Shown: one piece after another, positions 40,677 through 49,312 of the stretch
How positions within the stretch are numbered: the first letter of the stretch is position 1
How the letters are laid out: each line of letters opens with the position of its first letter
Origin: Pseudomonas azerbaijanoccidentalis
GTDB lineage: Bacteria > Pseudomonadota > Gammaproteobacteria > Pseudomonadales > Pseudomonadaceae
DNA length: 64,000 nt
Direction: 5' to 3'
Assembly: GCF_019145495.1 (NCBI RefSeq)
Contig: NZ_JAHSTU010000001.1
Span: 1,302,001-1,366,000 of the forward strand
Notes under the pieces: model-generated
The model's input: only the letters and a program-made list of their open reading frames with translations
Told to the model about the DNA's origin: nothing
The model's database searches: none
Translations under genes and position numbers: made by a program

Positions 40677-40853
40677 ATGATTAAGCCAACAAACCACTGG
40701 AACGACGCCCCACTCCTGCGTGCTGGAGCCAACGTGATCAGCATGCCAGTCAAAACCACGAGCGAGGCTTCGTGCACCAGTTTCATGCCTCGTTACAACG
40801 TGGGAAACATTCACGAAATCAAGCAATTCTGGAACGAAACCGCTGAGGTCTGA
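40677..40853 (+). CDS. Small conserved peptide B (58 residues), homologue of peptide A
   Basis: The product starts MIKPTNHWNDAPLLRAGANV and carries Cys33 and NVGNIHEIK at 41-49, aligned without gaps to the peptide at 38999. It has three extra C-terminal residues. AGAGGA eight bases upstream is a strong ribosome binding site. It is the last gene of the cassette, 31 bp before a rho-independent terminator, and its conservation with peptide A despite low-GC, fast-drifting sequence shows that the frame is real and selected. Too small and polar to be an enzyme. Confidence 0.78.
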   Translation: MIKPTNHWNDAPLLRAGANVISMPVKTTSEASCTSFMPRYNVGNIHEIKQFWNETAEV

Positions 40854-40884
40854 AAGCGCTTAAGCTAAACGCACCATCAAGGCT

Positions 40885-40915
40885 GCAGATCTGACCGGAT
40901 CTGCGGCTTTTTTTT
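40885..40915 (+). terminator. Rho-independent terminator of the peptide cassette
   Basis: Stem GCAGATC-TGACCG-GATCTGC followed by GGC and a run of eight T. It closes the operon downstream of peptide B and insulates the oxaloacetate decarboxylase gene. Confidence 0.9.
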
Positions 40916-41058
40916 GTGAATCAACCAATGGCCTACACCAAAAGGCAGCAAACACGGCAAATTCGTCATCATTCTCGACCCGCCACCGTGATAGCCTTTT
41001 ACATCTTCGGCGTTGACAATTTTGCTCAAGCCCTTCCATTTCCATTGGTGGAACTCAT

Positions 41059-41928
41059 ATGTCCAGGCTGTCTCATCAAGATTTGCGCCGCAATTTTCGC
41101 CAACTGTTCGCCTCCAACACCTGCTATCACACGGCATCGGTCTTCGATCCGATGTCGGCACGCATCGCTGCCGACCTGGGGTTTGAGGTAGGAATCCTCG
41201 GCGGTTCGGTGGCCTCGCTGCAAGTGTTGGGCGCGCCCGACTTTGCCTTGATCACCCTCAGTGAGTTCGCCGAACAGGCGACCCGCATCGGTCGTGTCGC
41301 CCAGTTACCAGTCATTGCCGACGCCGACCATGGCTACGGCAACGCGTTGAACGTAATGCGTACCATCGTCGAACTGGAACGTGCCGGCATCGCCGCCCTG
41401 ACCATTGAAGACACCTTGCTGCCCGCGCAATTCGGCCGCAAATCCACCGACCTGATCACCGTCGCCGAAGGCGTCGGCAAGATCCGCGCGGCACTGGAAG
41501 CGCGCTGCGATTCGGAAATGGCCATCATCGCCCGCACCCACGCGGGGATTCTGCCAGTTCAGGAAATCATCAGCCGCACCCAGCAATACCAGCGCGCCGG
41601 TGCCGATGGCATTTGCATGGTGGGGGTGAAGGATTTCGACCATCTTGAGCAAATCGCCGAACACCTGAGCGTGCCGCTGATGCTGGTGACCTACGGCAAC
41701 CCGCTGTTGCGCGACGACAAACGCCTGGCCGAACTCGGCGTGCGCGTGACCATCGATGGCCACGGCGCCTACTTCGCCGCCATCAAGGCGACCTACGACA
41801 GCCTGCGCGAACAGCGCCAGATCTTCACCCAGGCCTCCGACCTGAGCGCGACCGAACTGACTCACACCTACACCCAGCCAGAAGAGTACATCCGCTGGGC
41901 CGAGGAGTTCATGAGCGTCAAGGAATGA
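41059..41928 (+). CDS. Oxaloacetate decarboxylase (PEP mutase/isocitrate lyase superfamily)
   Basis: A 289-residue TIM-barrel enzyme like P. aeruginosa PA4872, which decarboxylates oxaloacetate with Mg2+. Key segments: [40 protein letters not shown] (metal-binding Asp residues), [18 protein letters not shown] and [17 protein letters not shown]. Cytoplasmic. The ATG at 41059 is supported by GGTGGAA upstream. Monocistronic, followed by a half REP unit near 41963-41990. Confidence 0.9.
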   Translation: MSRLSHQDLRRNFRQLFASNTCYHTASVFDPMSARIAADLGFEVGILGGSVASLQVLGAPDFALITLSEFAEQATRIGRVAQLPVIADADHGYGNALNVMRTIVELERAGIAALTIEDTLLPAQFGRKSTDLITVAEGVGKIRAALEARCDSEMAIIARTHAGILPVQEIISRTQQYQRAGADGICMVGVKDFDHLEQIAEHLSVPLMLVTYGNPLLRDDKRLAELGVRVTIDGHGAYFAAIKATYDSLREQRQIFTQASDLSATELTHTYTQPEEYIRWAEEFMSVKE

Positions 41929-42009
41929 TCGGCAATGGTTAGTCCTGCAGCGACGGCCTGGATGCCATCGCGAGCAGGCTCGCTTGTTAACTGGATCGGC
42001 GGTGAATGA

Positions 42010-43080
42010 TCAAACCGAGCCCAGCAACTCTTGCCGTGGCCGTTCGTCACTGCAAATCACCCGATTGCGCCCGGTGCTCTTGGCCCCATACAAAGCCTGA
42101 TCCGCATCATTGAGCCACAGGGTGGCGTCGGTGTGACGTGGGTTGAACGCCGCAAGACCAATGCTCAGGCTGACTTTCAACGCCGGGTTCTGTTCGTAAC
42201 CCAACGTGGCGAAACGATCCCGCAGGGCTTCCATGGCCGCCGCCGCGCTGTTGAGCGGCAGGTCCGGCAGGATCACGCAAAACTCATCCCCCCCGTAACG
42301 CCCGGCGACATCGGTGGCCCGCAGGTTCTGCTTGAGCATTTTGCTTAGCTGCCGCAACACGATGTCACCCGCGACGTGGCCGTAAGTGTCGTTGATGCTC
42401 TTGAAGTGGTCGATGTCGATCAGGGCAATCGCCCCGCCCTGCTGCTGGCGCTGACAGCGCTGGAACTCGACTTCCAGTTGGTCTTTCCAGGCGCCATGAT
42501 TGAGCAGCCCCGTCAGGCTGTCTGTGCGGCTCAGGGCCAGTAATTCGCGCTTTTGCCGCCCGAGCGTATAGGCCTGGCGATAGCAGATCCAGCCCAGCGC
42601 CAACGGATAAAAACACATCAGCGGCAAACAGGCATAAAGCTGGATCTGGCTGGTTTCAGGAATAAAAAAGGGCCTGAAAATCAGCCAGCCGACGCCGACC
42701 CCAAGTATTTGTGCGGCAGTCCCTGCCAGCAGAAAACGCATACCGCCGATGGCGACATTATTCATCGCCATCATCGAAATCGTGGTGGCGCTGGGTAGAG
42801 GATTGAACTGCATGGCGACCACCCAGAACCCACCGAGGAAGGCGTCGATCAGCAGATTGCGGTGTTCGGCGTGATAGGGACGCTTAGCGCGTCGCGCCCA
42901 CTGAAAGGCCAGGTGGGGCCAGAGCAGGCCATTGAACAGCATGAGGCCCCACACCCAGGGCGCCGGGTTCAGTGGGTACATCGCCACACTCACGCATAAC
43001 AAACCCAGGGCGAGGCCGAGGGTGCGCGATGTGTAGAGCCTCCTGGCCAGTGAAAATCCTTTTCCTCCCATCTTTCCCAT
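42010..43080 (-). CDS. Diguanylate cyclase with MASE2 membrane sensor
   Basis: A 356-residue membrane protein. Residues 1-175 hold five or so hydrophobic helices of the MASE2 type (LYTSRTLGLALGLLCVSVAM, NLLIDAFLGGFWVVAMQFNP). Residues 190-350 form the GGDEF domain: DSLTGLLNHGAWKDQLEVEF, DIDHFKSINDTYGHVAGD and active RYGGDEFCVILP. An intact inhibitory site RATD lies five residues before GGDEF, so the enzyme should be feedback-inhibited by c-di-GMP. The architecture equals E. coli DgcC (AdrA), which controls cellulose. Monocistronic. Confidence 0.92.
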   Translation of the reverse strand: MGKMGGKGFSLARRLYTSRTLGLALGLLCVSVAMYPLNPAPWVWGLMLFNGLLWPHLAFQWARRAKRPYHAEHRNLLIDAFLGGFWVVAMQFNPLPSATTISMMAMNNVAIGGMRFLLAGTAAQILGVGVGWLIFRPFFIPETSQIQLYACLPLMCFYPLALGWICYRQAYTLGRQKRELLALSRTDSLTGLLNHGAWKDQLEVEFQRCQRQQQGGAIALIDIDHFKSINDTYGHVAGDIVLRQLSKMLKQNLRATDVAGRYGGDEFCVILPDLPLNSAAAAMEALRDRFATLGYEQNPALKVSLSIGLAAFNPRHTDATLWLNDADQALYGAKSTGRNRVICSDERPRQELLGSV

Positions 43081-43216
43081 TGGGACCTCTGCCGCACGGA
43101 GCGAAACCTGATAACAGCGGGGATGCGGGTTTCTTTGGAGTCTAACAGGGCAACGTTAAATAGCCATCACCGGCGGGCGGGCTGAACAGGGGCGATAGTC
43201 AGGCTTCAATGCGCTC

Positions 43217-43347
43217 TGTAGCAGCTGCCGAAGGCTGCGTTCGGCTGTGCAGCCGTCGTAATCAAAACGCGGGTTTTGTCAGATAAACCGCATACGGCGG
43301 GTCTGCGACTGCTACGCAGCCGAACGCAGCCTTCGGCAGCTGCTACA
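43217..43347. repeat. Long-spaced REP inverted repeat
   Basis: TGTAGCAGCTGCCGAAGGCT and onward pairs with AGCCTTCGGCAGCTGCTACA, with about 75 bp between arms. An internal stem (GGCTGTGCAGCC) is also present. It fills the 301-bp gap between the divergent cyclase and monooxygenase genes, leaving little room for a long promoter region. Confidence 0.8.
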
Positions 43348-43381
43348 TATAGTGTGTCGGGGCAAAACCAAGTGGGATTCC

Positions 43382-44836
43382 ATGCAGACTTTTCAGGTGC
43401 TGATTATCGGCAGCGGTTTTGGTGGCCAGTGCGCCGCCGTCAATTTGCTCAAGGCCGGCATTACCGACTTTCGCCTGCTGGAGCGGCGGGACTTCTTCGG
43501 GGGCACCTGGTGCCAGAATACCTACCCCGGCGCAGCGGTCGACGTGCCCTCGCCGCTGTATTCGCTGTCCTTTGCCCCTTATCGCTGGACGCAGATGTTC
43601 GCCGCGCAAGCCGAGCTGCATCGCTACACCGGCTATGTGATGGAGCACTTTGGTCTGCGCGACCGGGTGGAGCTGCAGGCCAATGTCGAACGCGTCGAAT
43701 GGGACGAGGCCGGCAAACGCTGGGCAGTGCACACCGCCGCCAAGGGCACGTTCCACGCGCAGTTCCTGATCAACGCCACCGGGCCGCTGAGCCAGCCGGT
43801 CATCCCGCACTTCGAAGGGCAGGAACGCTTTCAAGGCAAAACCTTTCACACCAACAATTGGGACCATTCCTACGATTACCGGCGAAAACGTGTGGCCATT
43901 GTCGGCAGTGGCGCCAGCGCGGCCCAGGTGATTCCGGCGATAGCCCCGGATGTCGGGCACCTGCATGTGTTCCAGCGTACGCCGCATTGGGTGTTGCCTC
44001 GGGCGGACCGCACATTCGGACGTTTCCAGCGTTGGTTACTCGGGTTCAAACCCGCCTACAAGCTGCTGCGCTGGATGATCTACTGGCAATTCGAAACCCG
44101 GGTGATTGCCTTCAAGTACTCGAAGCCGGCAGTGCGCATGGTCCAGCAACAGGCACTGCGCTTTCTCAAACGCCAGGTCCCCGACAGCGATCTTCGGCGG
44201 AAACTGACGCCGGACTACACCATCGGCTGCAAACGGGTGATTTTGTCGAGCACCCTGTACCCGGCGCTGGCGCGCAACAACGTGACGTTGCACAGCCGCG
44301 AACAGGGGATTGCGCACATCGATGCGACCGGCATCGTCATGCAGGATGGCCAGCACCTCGACCTTGACCTGATTGTCTGGTCCACCGGTTATGACGCCAC
44401 CGACGGCGTCATTTCCTACCCGGTCACCGGCAAGAACGGCACGCAACTGCGAAATGTCTGGGCCGAATATCCCCGCGCCTACCTCGGTACCGCCCTGCCG
44501 GACTTTCCCAACCTGTTTATCGTCACCGGCCCGAACACCGGCATCGGTCACACGTCGGCGCTGTTCATCATCGAATCGCAGATGAACTACATCCTCGACT
44601 GTATTCGCACGTTAAAAGCACGAGGTTTGCGCAGCATTGAGGTTCGCCCCGAGGCAGAACGTACCTACACTGAAATGATCCATAGAGAAATGGAACGTAC
44701 GGTGTGGAAGTCGGGAGGCTGCCACAGTTGGTATCAAAGCAAGAGCGGTCATGTGATTGCCATGTTTCCGGGGTTCAGTTTCAGCTTCCACCGTTTGACC
44801 CGAACCCTGAAACCGGCCGACCACATATTGTCCTGA
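43382..44836 (+). CDS. Flavin-containing monooxygenase (Baeyer-Villiger type)
   Basis: A 484-residue FAD/NADPH enzyme. The FAD-binding Rossmann motif is VLIIGSGFGGQCAAVNLL, the NADPH-binding one VAIVGSGASAAQVIPAIA, and the Baeyer-Villiger fingerprint appears as FQGKTFHTNNWDHS (the final P is replaced by D, as in several FMO-like members). It would insert oxygen into ketones or oxidise heteroatoms. The next gene, 22 bp on, encodes an alpha/beta hydrolase, the classic partner that cleaves the ester formed. The ATG at 43382 is used; earlier starts lie in the REP element. Confidence 0.9.
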   Translation: MQTFQVLIIGSGFGGQCAAVNLLKAGITDFRLLERRDFFGGTWCQNTYPGAAVDVPSPLYSLSFAPYRWTQMFAAQAELHRYTGYVMEHFGLRDRVELQANVERVEWDEAGKRWAVHTAAKGTFHAQFLINATGPLSQPVIPHFEGQERFQGKTFHTNNWDHSYDYRRKRVAIVGSGASAAQVIPAIAPDVGHLHVFQRTPHWVLPRADRTFGRFQRWLLGFKPAYKLLRWMIYWQFETRVIAFKYSKPAVRMVQQQALRFLKRQVPDSDLRRKLTPDYTIGCKRVILSSTLYPALARNNVTLHSREQGIAHIDATGIVMQDGQHLDLDLIVWSTGYDATDGVISYPVTGKNGTQLRNVWAEYPRAYLGTALPDFPNLFIVTGPNTGIGHTSALFIIESQMNYILDCIRTLKARGLRSIEVRPEAERTYTEMIHREMERTVWKSGGCHSWYQSKSGHVIAMFPGFSFSFHRLTRTLKPADHILS

Positions 44837-44858
44837 TCCGTCAGAAGGAAGGCGCCTG

Positions 44859-45815
44859 ATGCTTCTATTGGTTGTCGCTATCGCGGTTTTCGCTGCCTGG
44901 AGCTGGTTGAGTTACCCGGCCATCGGCTATTGGATTTATGACTTGAGCACGGCCGCCGAAGCCAAGTTGTACAAGCTGCACAAGATCGTTGTGCCCATCG
45001 CCGAAATGACCGTCTCGACCTGGCAAGGCGGCCCCTACGAAGCCTCCAGCAACGTGCTGATGCTCCATGGCTACAGCGCTGACAAAAACATCTGGCTGCG
45101 CTTCGCCCGCTATTTTGTGGGCAATTATCGGGTCATCATCCCGGACATCGCTGGCCATGGCGAAACCGGCTTCAAGGCCGGGGGTGGCTATGACATTCCG
45201 CTGCAAGCCAAGCGCATGATCCAGTTGCTGGATGTTTGCGGGGTGGAGAAGGTCCATGTCATCGGCAACTCCATGGGCGGCTATCTGGCGGCCTGGATGG
45301 CGGCCACGTACCCGGAGCGCGTCGTCTCGGTGGCCCTGATTGATCCAGCGGGCGTCACCGCGCCCGAACCCAGTGATCTGGAACGTCATTTGGCCAAAGG
45401 CCACAACCCGTTCCTGATTAACTCTCGGGAAGAATTCAAATACTTCTATGCCATGACCATGGCTGATCCACCGTGGGTACCGAAGGTAGTGCTGGACGCC
45501 ATCGCCCATCGCTATGAACAGGCACGCGACGAACTGGAAGAAATCTTCAACGACTTCCGCGCCAGCCCGCCAATGGAGCCCCGGCTCCCGTCGATCAAAG
45601 CCCCGGCGCTGTTGCTGTGGGGGCGCAAGGACCGCTTGATCGATGTCAGCAGCGTGGCGATCTGGAGCAAAGGCATCGCCGATCTGCGGGTGGAAATCTG
45701 GGAAGGCATCGGCCACATGCCGATGGTCGAGGCGCCCGCCGGTTCAGCTCACCTGTATCGGGAGTTTTTGGCATCGCTGCGCTCGGAAAGCCCACAGGAC
45801 CAACGACTGCATTAA
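44859..45815 (+). CDS. Alpha/beta hydrolase with N-terminal membrane anchor
   Basis: A 318-residue hydrolase. A hydrophobic N-terminal helix (LLLVVAIAVFAAWSWLSYPA) likely anchors it to the membrane. Catalytic features: NVLMLHGYSADKNIWLRFAR, IPDIAGHGETGF, nucleophile Ser in GNSMGGYLAAWM, Asp in LLWGRKDRLIDV and His in EGIGHMPMVEAP. It should act on esters or lactones made by the adjacent monooxygenase, with which it shares an operon. Confidence 0.9.
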   Translation: MLLLVVAIAVFAAWSWLSYPAIGYWIYDLSTAAEAKLYKLHKIVVPIAEMTVSTWQGGPYEASSNVLMLHGYSADKNIWLRFARYFVGNYRVIIPDIAGHGETGFKAGGGYDIPLQAKRMIQLLDVCGVEKVHVIGNSMGGYLAAWMAATYPERVVSVALIDPAGVTAPEPSDLERHLAKGHNPFLINSREEFKYFYAMTMADPPWVPKVVLDAIAHRYEQARDELEEIFNDFRASPPMEPRLPSIKAPALLLWGRKDRLIDVSSVAIWSKGIADLRVEIWEGIGHMPMVEAPAGSAHLYREFLASLRSESPQDQRLH

Positions 45816-45979
45816 CGCCACACCAAGGCCTGTAGCAGCTGCTACGGGGCGAGTACGGGTCGCGGTCGCGTTGCAGTCCATTGCAGAATGAAGTTCGTCA
45901 GAAACTTCGTTTGTCGGCGACGCCCAAGGCTGCGATCTTTTCTCCCATCCTTCTCGTCACCGCGCCAGGAATTCTGTTT

Positions 45980-47359
45980 ATGAACCACCCGAACTTCGTC
46001 AGCCCTGACCTGATCCGCCAACGCTTCTCCAAAGCGATGTCCGACATGTACCGCGAGGAAGTGCCGCTTTACGGCGCGTTGATGGAGTTGGTGGAAAAAA
46101 CCAACCGCCACGTGCTCGACAGCGATCCGCAGGTGGCTCGTCAGCTCAACAGCACCGGTGAAATCGAGCGACTGGACCTGGAGCGCCACGGCGCAATCCG
46201 CGTCGGCACCGCTGCTGAACTGGCGACCCTGGCCCGTCTGTTCGCGGTGATGGGCATGCAGCCGGTGGGTTATTACGACCTGACCCCAGCCGGTGTGCCG
46301 GTGCATTCCACGGCGTTTCGTGCGGTGCATGAAACGGCGCTGCAGGTCAGCCCGTTCCGCGTTTTCACCTCGCTGTTGCGTCTGGAGCTAATCGAAGACC
46401 TGGAGCTGCGAGCCTTCGCCCAGTCAGTGCTGGACAAGCGCTCCATCTTCACCCCAACCGCGCTCACCTTGATCGAACGCGCGGAATCCCAGGGCGGCCT
46501 CACCGAACAAGAAGCGGCAACATTCGTCGCGCAGGCGCTGGAAACATTCCGCTGGCACCACAGCGCCACCGTCACCGCCGGCCAGTATCAGAAACTCAGT
46601 GCTCAGCATCGCCTGATTGCCGACGTGGTGGCCTTCAAAGGCCCGCACATCAATCACCTGACGCCGCGCACCCTGGACATCGACATCGTTCAGGCGCAAA
46701 TGCCCGCCCACGGCATCACCCCCAAAGCGGTGATCGAAGGTCCACCACGCCGCGATTGCCCGATCCTGCTGCGCCAGACCAGTTTCAAGGCGCTCGACGA
46801 GCCGGTGGCGTTCACCGACCAAGGCGAGACTCGCGGCAGCCACAGCGCGCGTTTCGGCGAAATCGAGCAACGCGGTGCTGCCCTGACCCCCAAAGGCCGA
46901 GCGCTGTATGACCGCTTGCTCAATGCGGCACGGGACGAACTCAAGGACTTCCCCAACGAAGCCAACGCCGAACGTTACAACGCGTTGATGGCGCAACACT
47001 TCAGCGAATTTCCTGACACCTATGAAGGCATGCGCCGTCAGGAACTGGCGTACTTTCGCTATTTCGTCACGGAAAAAGGCCTCGCCGCAGCCGAGCTGAA
47101 AACCTTGCCACTGGAAGACCTGGTCAGCGCTGGTTTTCTGCGGGTTGAACCGTTGGTGTACGAAGATTTTCTGCCGGTCAGTGCGGCGGGGATTTTTCAG
47201 TCAAACCTGGGGGACGCTGCGCAAACCCACTATGGCGTGCACTCCAACCAGCAAGCGTTCGAGAAGGCGCTGGGGCGCCCGACCATTGATGAACTGGGGT
47301 TGTATGCCGAGACGCAGCGGCGCTCGATCGAGCAGTGTTTTGCCGCACTGAGTAATTGA
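45980..47359 (+). CDS. hglS: 2-oxoadipate dioxygenase/decarboxylase HglS
   Basis: A 459-residue DUF1338 enzyme. It converts 2-oxoadipate to D-2-hydroxyglutarate in the P. putida lysine degradation route. The Fe(II) ligands I recall for HglS fall at the same numbers here: His70 (ERHGAIRVG), His226 (GPHINHLTP) and Glu294 (RFGEIEQRG). The ATG at 45980 gives this numbering and starts MNHPNFVSPD; the upstream 99 in-frame bases are non-coding REP-like sequence. No lysine genes are adjacent. Confidence 0.92.
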   Translation: MNHPNFVSPDLIRQRFSKAMSDMYREEVPLYGALMELVEKTNRHVLDSDPQVARQLNSTGEIERLDLERHGAIRVGTAAELATLARLFAVMGMQPVGYYDLTPAGVPVHSTAFRAVHETALQVSPFRVFTSLLRLELIEDLELRAFAQSVLDKRSIFTPTALTLIERAESQGGLTEQEAATFVAQALETFRWHHSATVTAGQYQKLSAQHRLIADVVAFKGPHINHLTPRTLDIDIVQAQMPAHGITPKAVIEGPPRRDCPILLRQTSFKALDEPVAFTDQGETRGSHSARFGEIEQRGAALTPKGRALYDRLLNAARDELKDFPNEANAERYNALMAQHFSEFPDTYEGMRRQELAYFRYFVTEKGLAAAELKTLPLEDLVSAGFLRVEPLVYEDFLPVSAAGIFQSNLGDAAQTHYGVHSNQQAFEKALGRPTIDELGLYAETQRRSIEQCFAALSN

Positions 47360-47365
47360 CCGCTA

Positions 47366-47440
47366 AAAAAGATCGCAGCCTTCGGCAGGTCCTACAGGTA
47401 ACGCATTCCGTGTAGGAGCTGCCGCAGGCTGCGATCTTTT
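47366..47440. repeat. REP inverted repeat between convergent genes
   Basis: AAAAGATCGCAGCC...GGTCCTACA pairs with TGTAGGAGCTGCCGCAGGCT and onward. It sits 6 bp from both the hglS stop and the opposing PfpI-like stop and likely acts as a bidirectional terminator. Confidence 0.85.
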
Positions 47441-47446
47441 GATCTG

Positions 47447-48124
47447 CTATTTCAGTTTCGCCAACAGGGCTTCAGCCGTCGCCTGCGATGATGCCGGGTT
47501 CTGCCCGGTCAACAACAGGCCGTCAGTGCGCACATAGCTTGCCCAATCCGACCCTTTGGAAAATATCCCGCCCTTGGCCTTGAGCTCGTCCTCCACCAGA
47601 AACGGCACCACATCAGTCAACTGCACAGCGTCTTCTTCACTGTTGGTGAACCCCGTCACCTGCTTGCCCTTGACCAACGGCTGGCCGTCCGCACTTTTTG
47701 CATGCCGCAGAACGCCCGGGGCATGACAAACGGCCGCCACCGGTTTTCCAGCGTTGTAGAACGCTTCGATCAGGGCAATCGAGTGCTTGTCTTCGGCCAG
47801 GTCCCAGAGCGGGCCGTGGCCGCCGGGATAGAAAATCGCATCGTAATCATCAGCCTTTACCGAGCTCAGCAGCACTGTCGACGCCAATGCCGATTGCGCG
47901 ACCGAATCTTTGCGAAAACGCTCGGTGGCTTCAGTCTGCGCATCCGGCTCATCGCTTTTCGGGTCCAGCGGCGGTTGGCCGCCCTTGGGCGAGGCCAGCG
48001 TCAGTTGAGCGCCGGCATCCTTGAAGGCGTAATACGGGGCCGCGAACTCTTCCAGCCAGAATCCGGTTTTCTTGCCGGTGTTACCCAATTGATCGTGGGA
48101 CGTTAAAACCATCAGGATTTTCAT
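47447..48124 (-). CDS. DJ-1/PfpI family protein (Hsp31-like glutamine amidotransferase fold)
   Basis: A 225-residue protein: LMVLTSHDQLGNTGKKTGFW (the substrate-side Glu follows in LEEFAAPYYAF), IFYPGGHGPLWDLAED and the nucleophile Cys with its His in AAVCHAPGVL. Members act as glyoxalase III or protein deglycase/chaperones and are stress-related. Cytoplasmic, monocistronic. The ATG at 48124 follows a GAGTGACGAC region with a weak ribosome binding site. Confidence 0.9.
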   Translation of the reverse strand: MKILMVLTSHDQLGNTGKKTGFWLEEFAAPYYAFKDAGAQLTLASPKGGQPPLDPKSDEPDAQTEATERFRKDSVAQSALASTVLLSSVKADDYDAIFYPGGHGPLWDLAEDKHSIALIEAFYNAGKPVAAVCHAPGVLRHAKSADGQPLVKGKQVTGFTNSEEDAVQLTDVVPFLVEDELKAKGGIFSKGSDWASYVRTDGLLLTGQNPASSQATAEALLAKLK

Positions 48125-48366
48125 GTCGTCACTCCGTCTCGGGATTACAGTGGTGGCTTATAGCCGTGATGCGCAAAAGGTTGCGTACTTATCCTTGCGT
48201 CGGGTCATGTCGCGAGCGGGATCATTCGATCTGTCAGGCGATTGGACACGGTGCGCCACAATCCGCCCGGTGTCGCGCAACTTTCTGCGCAGATTTGGAG
48301 GTTTTTTTGCGTATGAACGTTCCCTGAATCGACTCAAACCCAGGTGCCAAAGGACATTGGGCTTTA

Positions 48367-48382
48367 TGGCACAAACCTTGTT
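48367..48382 (+). promoter_or_regulatory. Sigma-54-like promoter of hcp
   Basis: TGGCACAAACCTTGTT matches the -24 box perfectly and the -12 box except that GC is GT, with the required spacing. It lies 70 bp before the hcp ATG. RpoN control of orphan hcp genes is known in other Gram-negatives. The rest of the 327-bp gap 48125-48451 shows no gene. Confidence 0.6.
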
Positions 48383-48451
48383 AACCGTGAGGCCCCACCA
48401 GGCGATCGTGCCTTTCGGGAGCCTCACTCAACTCTAGCAAGGAGAGCATCC

Positions 48452-48970
48452 ATGGCTACACCCGCGTATATGTCCGTGACTGGCGAGAAACAGGGTCTGA
48501 TTACTGCCGGCGCCTTCACCGCCGATTCTGTGGGCAACACCTATCAGGAAGGCCACGAGGATCAAGTCATGATTCAAGGCTTCAGCCACGAACTGACCAT
48601 CCCGCGTGATCCGCAATCAGGCCAGCCAACGGGCCAACGTATTCACAAACCCGTGGTCATCACCAAGGTGTTCGACAAAGCTTCGCCATTGCTATTGGCC
48701 GCGCTGACTTCCGGCGAGCGGATGACCGCCATCGAAATCAAGTGGTATCGCACCTCGGCGCAAGGCACTCAGGAGCATTACTACACCACCCAACTTGAAG
48801 ATGCGATCATCGTCGACATCAAGGACTACATGCACAACTGCCAGGACCCTGCGAATTCACACTTCACGCATTTGCAGGATGTGCACTTTACTTACAGAAA
48901 AATAACCTGGACTCACGAAGTATCAGGCACTTCGGGTTCCGATGACTGGCGTGCGCCAGTCGCAGGGTAG
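48452..48970 (+). CDS. hcp: Type VI secretion tube protein Hcp (orphan)
   Basis: A 172-residue Hcp1-family protein: PAYMSVTGEKQGLITAGAF, VMIQGFSHELTIPRDPQSGQ, RIHKPVVITKVFDKASPLLL and ITWTHEVSGTSGSDDWRAP. Hexameric Hcp rings stack into the inner tube of the T6SS and can carry effectors. No other T6SS genes are here, so it is one of the scattered hcp copies and must serve a machine encoded elsewhere. AAGGAG precedes the ATG by nine bases; a terminator follows within 25 bp. It stands alone. Confidence 0.95.
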   Translation: MATPAYMSVTGEKQGLITAGAFTADSVGNTYQEGHEDQVMIQGFSHELTIPRDPQSGQPTGQRIHKPVVITKVFDKASPLLLAALTSGERMTAIEIKWYRTSAQGTQEHYYTTQLEDAIIVDIKDYMHNCQDPANSHFTHLQDVHFTYRKITWTHEVSGTSGSDDWRAPVAG

Positions 48971-48993
48971 TTTTTCCAAGGTGCTGAAAATAT

Positions 48994-49020
48994 CGGCCAG
49001 TTGTGACTGGTCGATTTTTT
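48994..49020 (+). terminator. Rho-independent terminator of hcp
   Basis: Stem CGGCCAGT-TGTG-ACTGGTCG (one G-T pair) followed by ATTTTTT. It ends the hcp transcript. Confidence 0.85.
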
Positions 49021-49312
49021 AATGGGGTATGAACATGCCGGGACTTGCCAGAGGCGAGAGTTCGCCCAGTGCAATGGCCTCGGCAATCCATGCACTGGTA
49101 AAGAGCCATAACACTGGGCGAACGGGGCGTATTTTAATGCAAGTCGATGAAGTTGTGGGCGACTATAAATATGAAATTTAGTGATACATATTTATTAAAT
49201 GTCGAATCAAATATTAATCGGTCCGTCACTTAAAACTCACCACACAGCTCAAATCAGTGATTATTCCTATACAAAAAGTTGTACGGGAACAATCAACTAT
49301 TAGAGCAGCTAC
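49021..49312. other. Gene-free stretch with a 12-bp inverted repeat
   Basis: GTTCGCCCAGTG (49060-49071) and CACTGGGCGAAC (49112-49123) are perfect complements 40 bp apart. The remainder, 49140-49310, is markedly AT-rich, with no ribosome binding site plus open frame that I would support. It may be a remnant of lost sequence. Confidence 0.45.

Noticed and set aside
43276..44367. Plus-strand open frame overlapping the flavin monooxygenase in another frame
   Set aside because: The monooxygenase frame carries both Rossmann motifs; this one is Arg/Pro/Ala-rich noise starting in a REP element.
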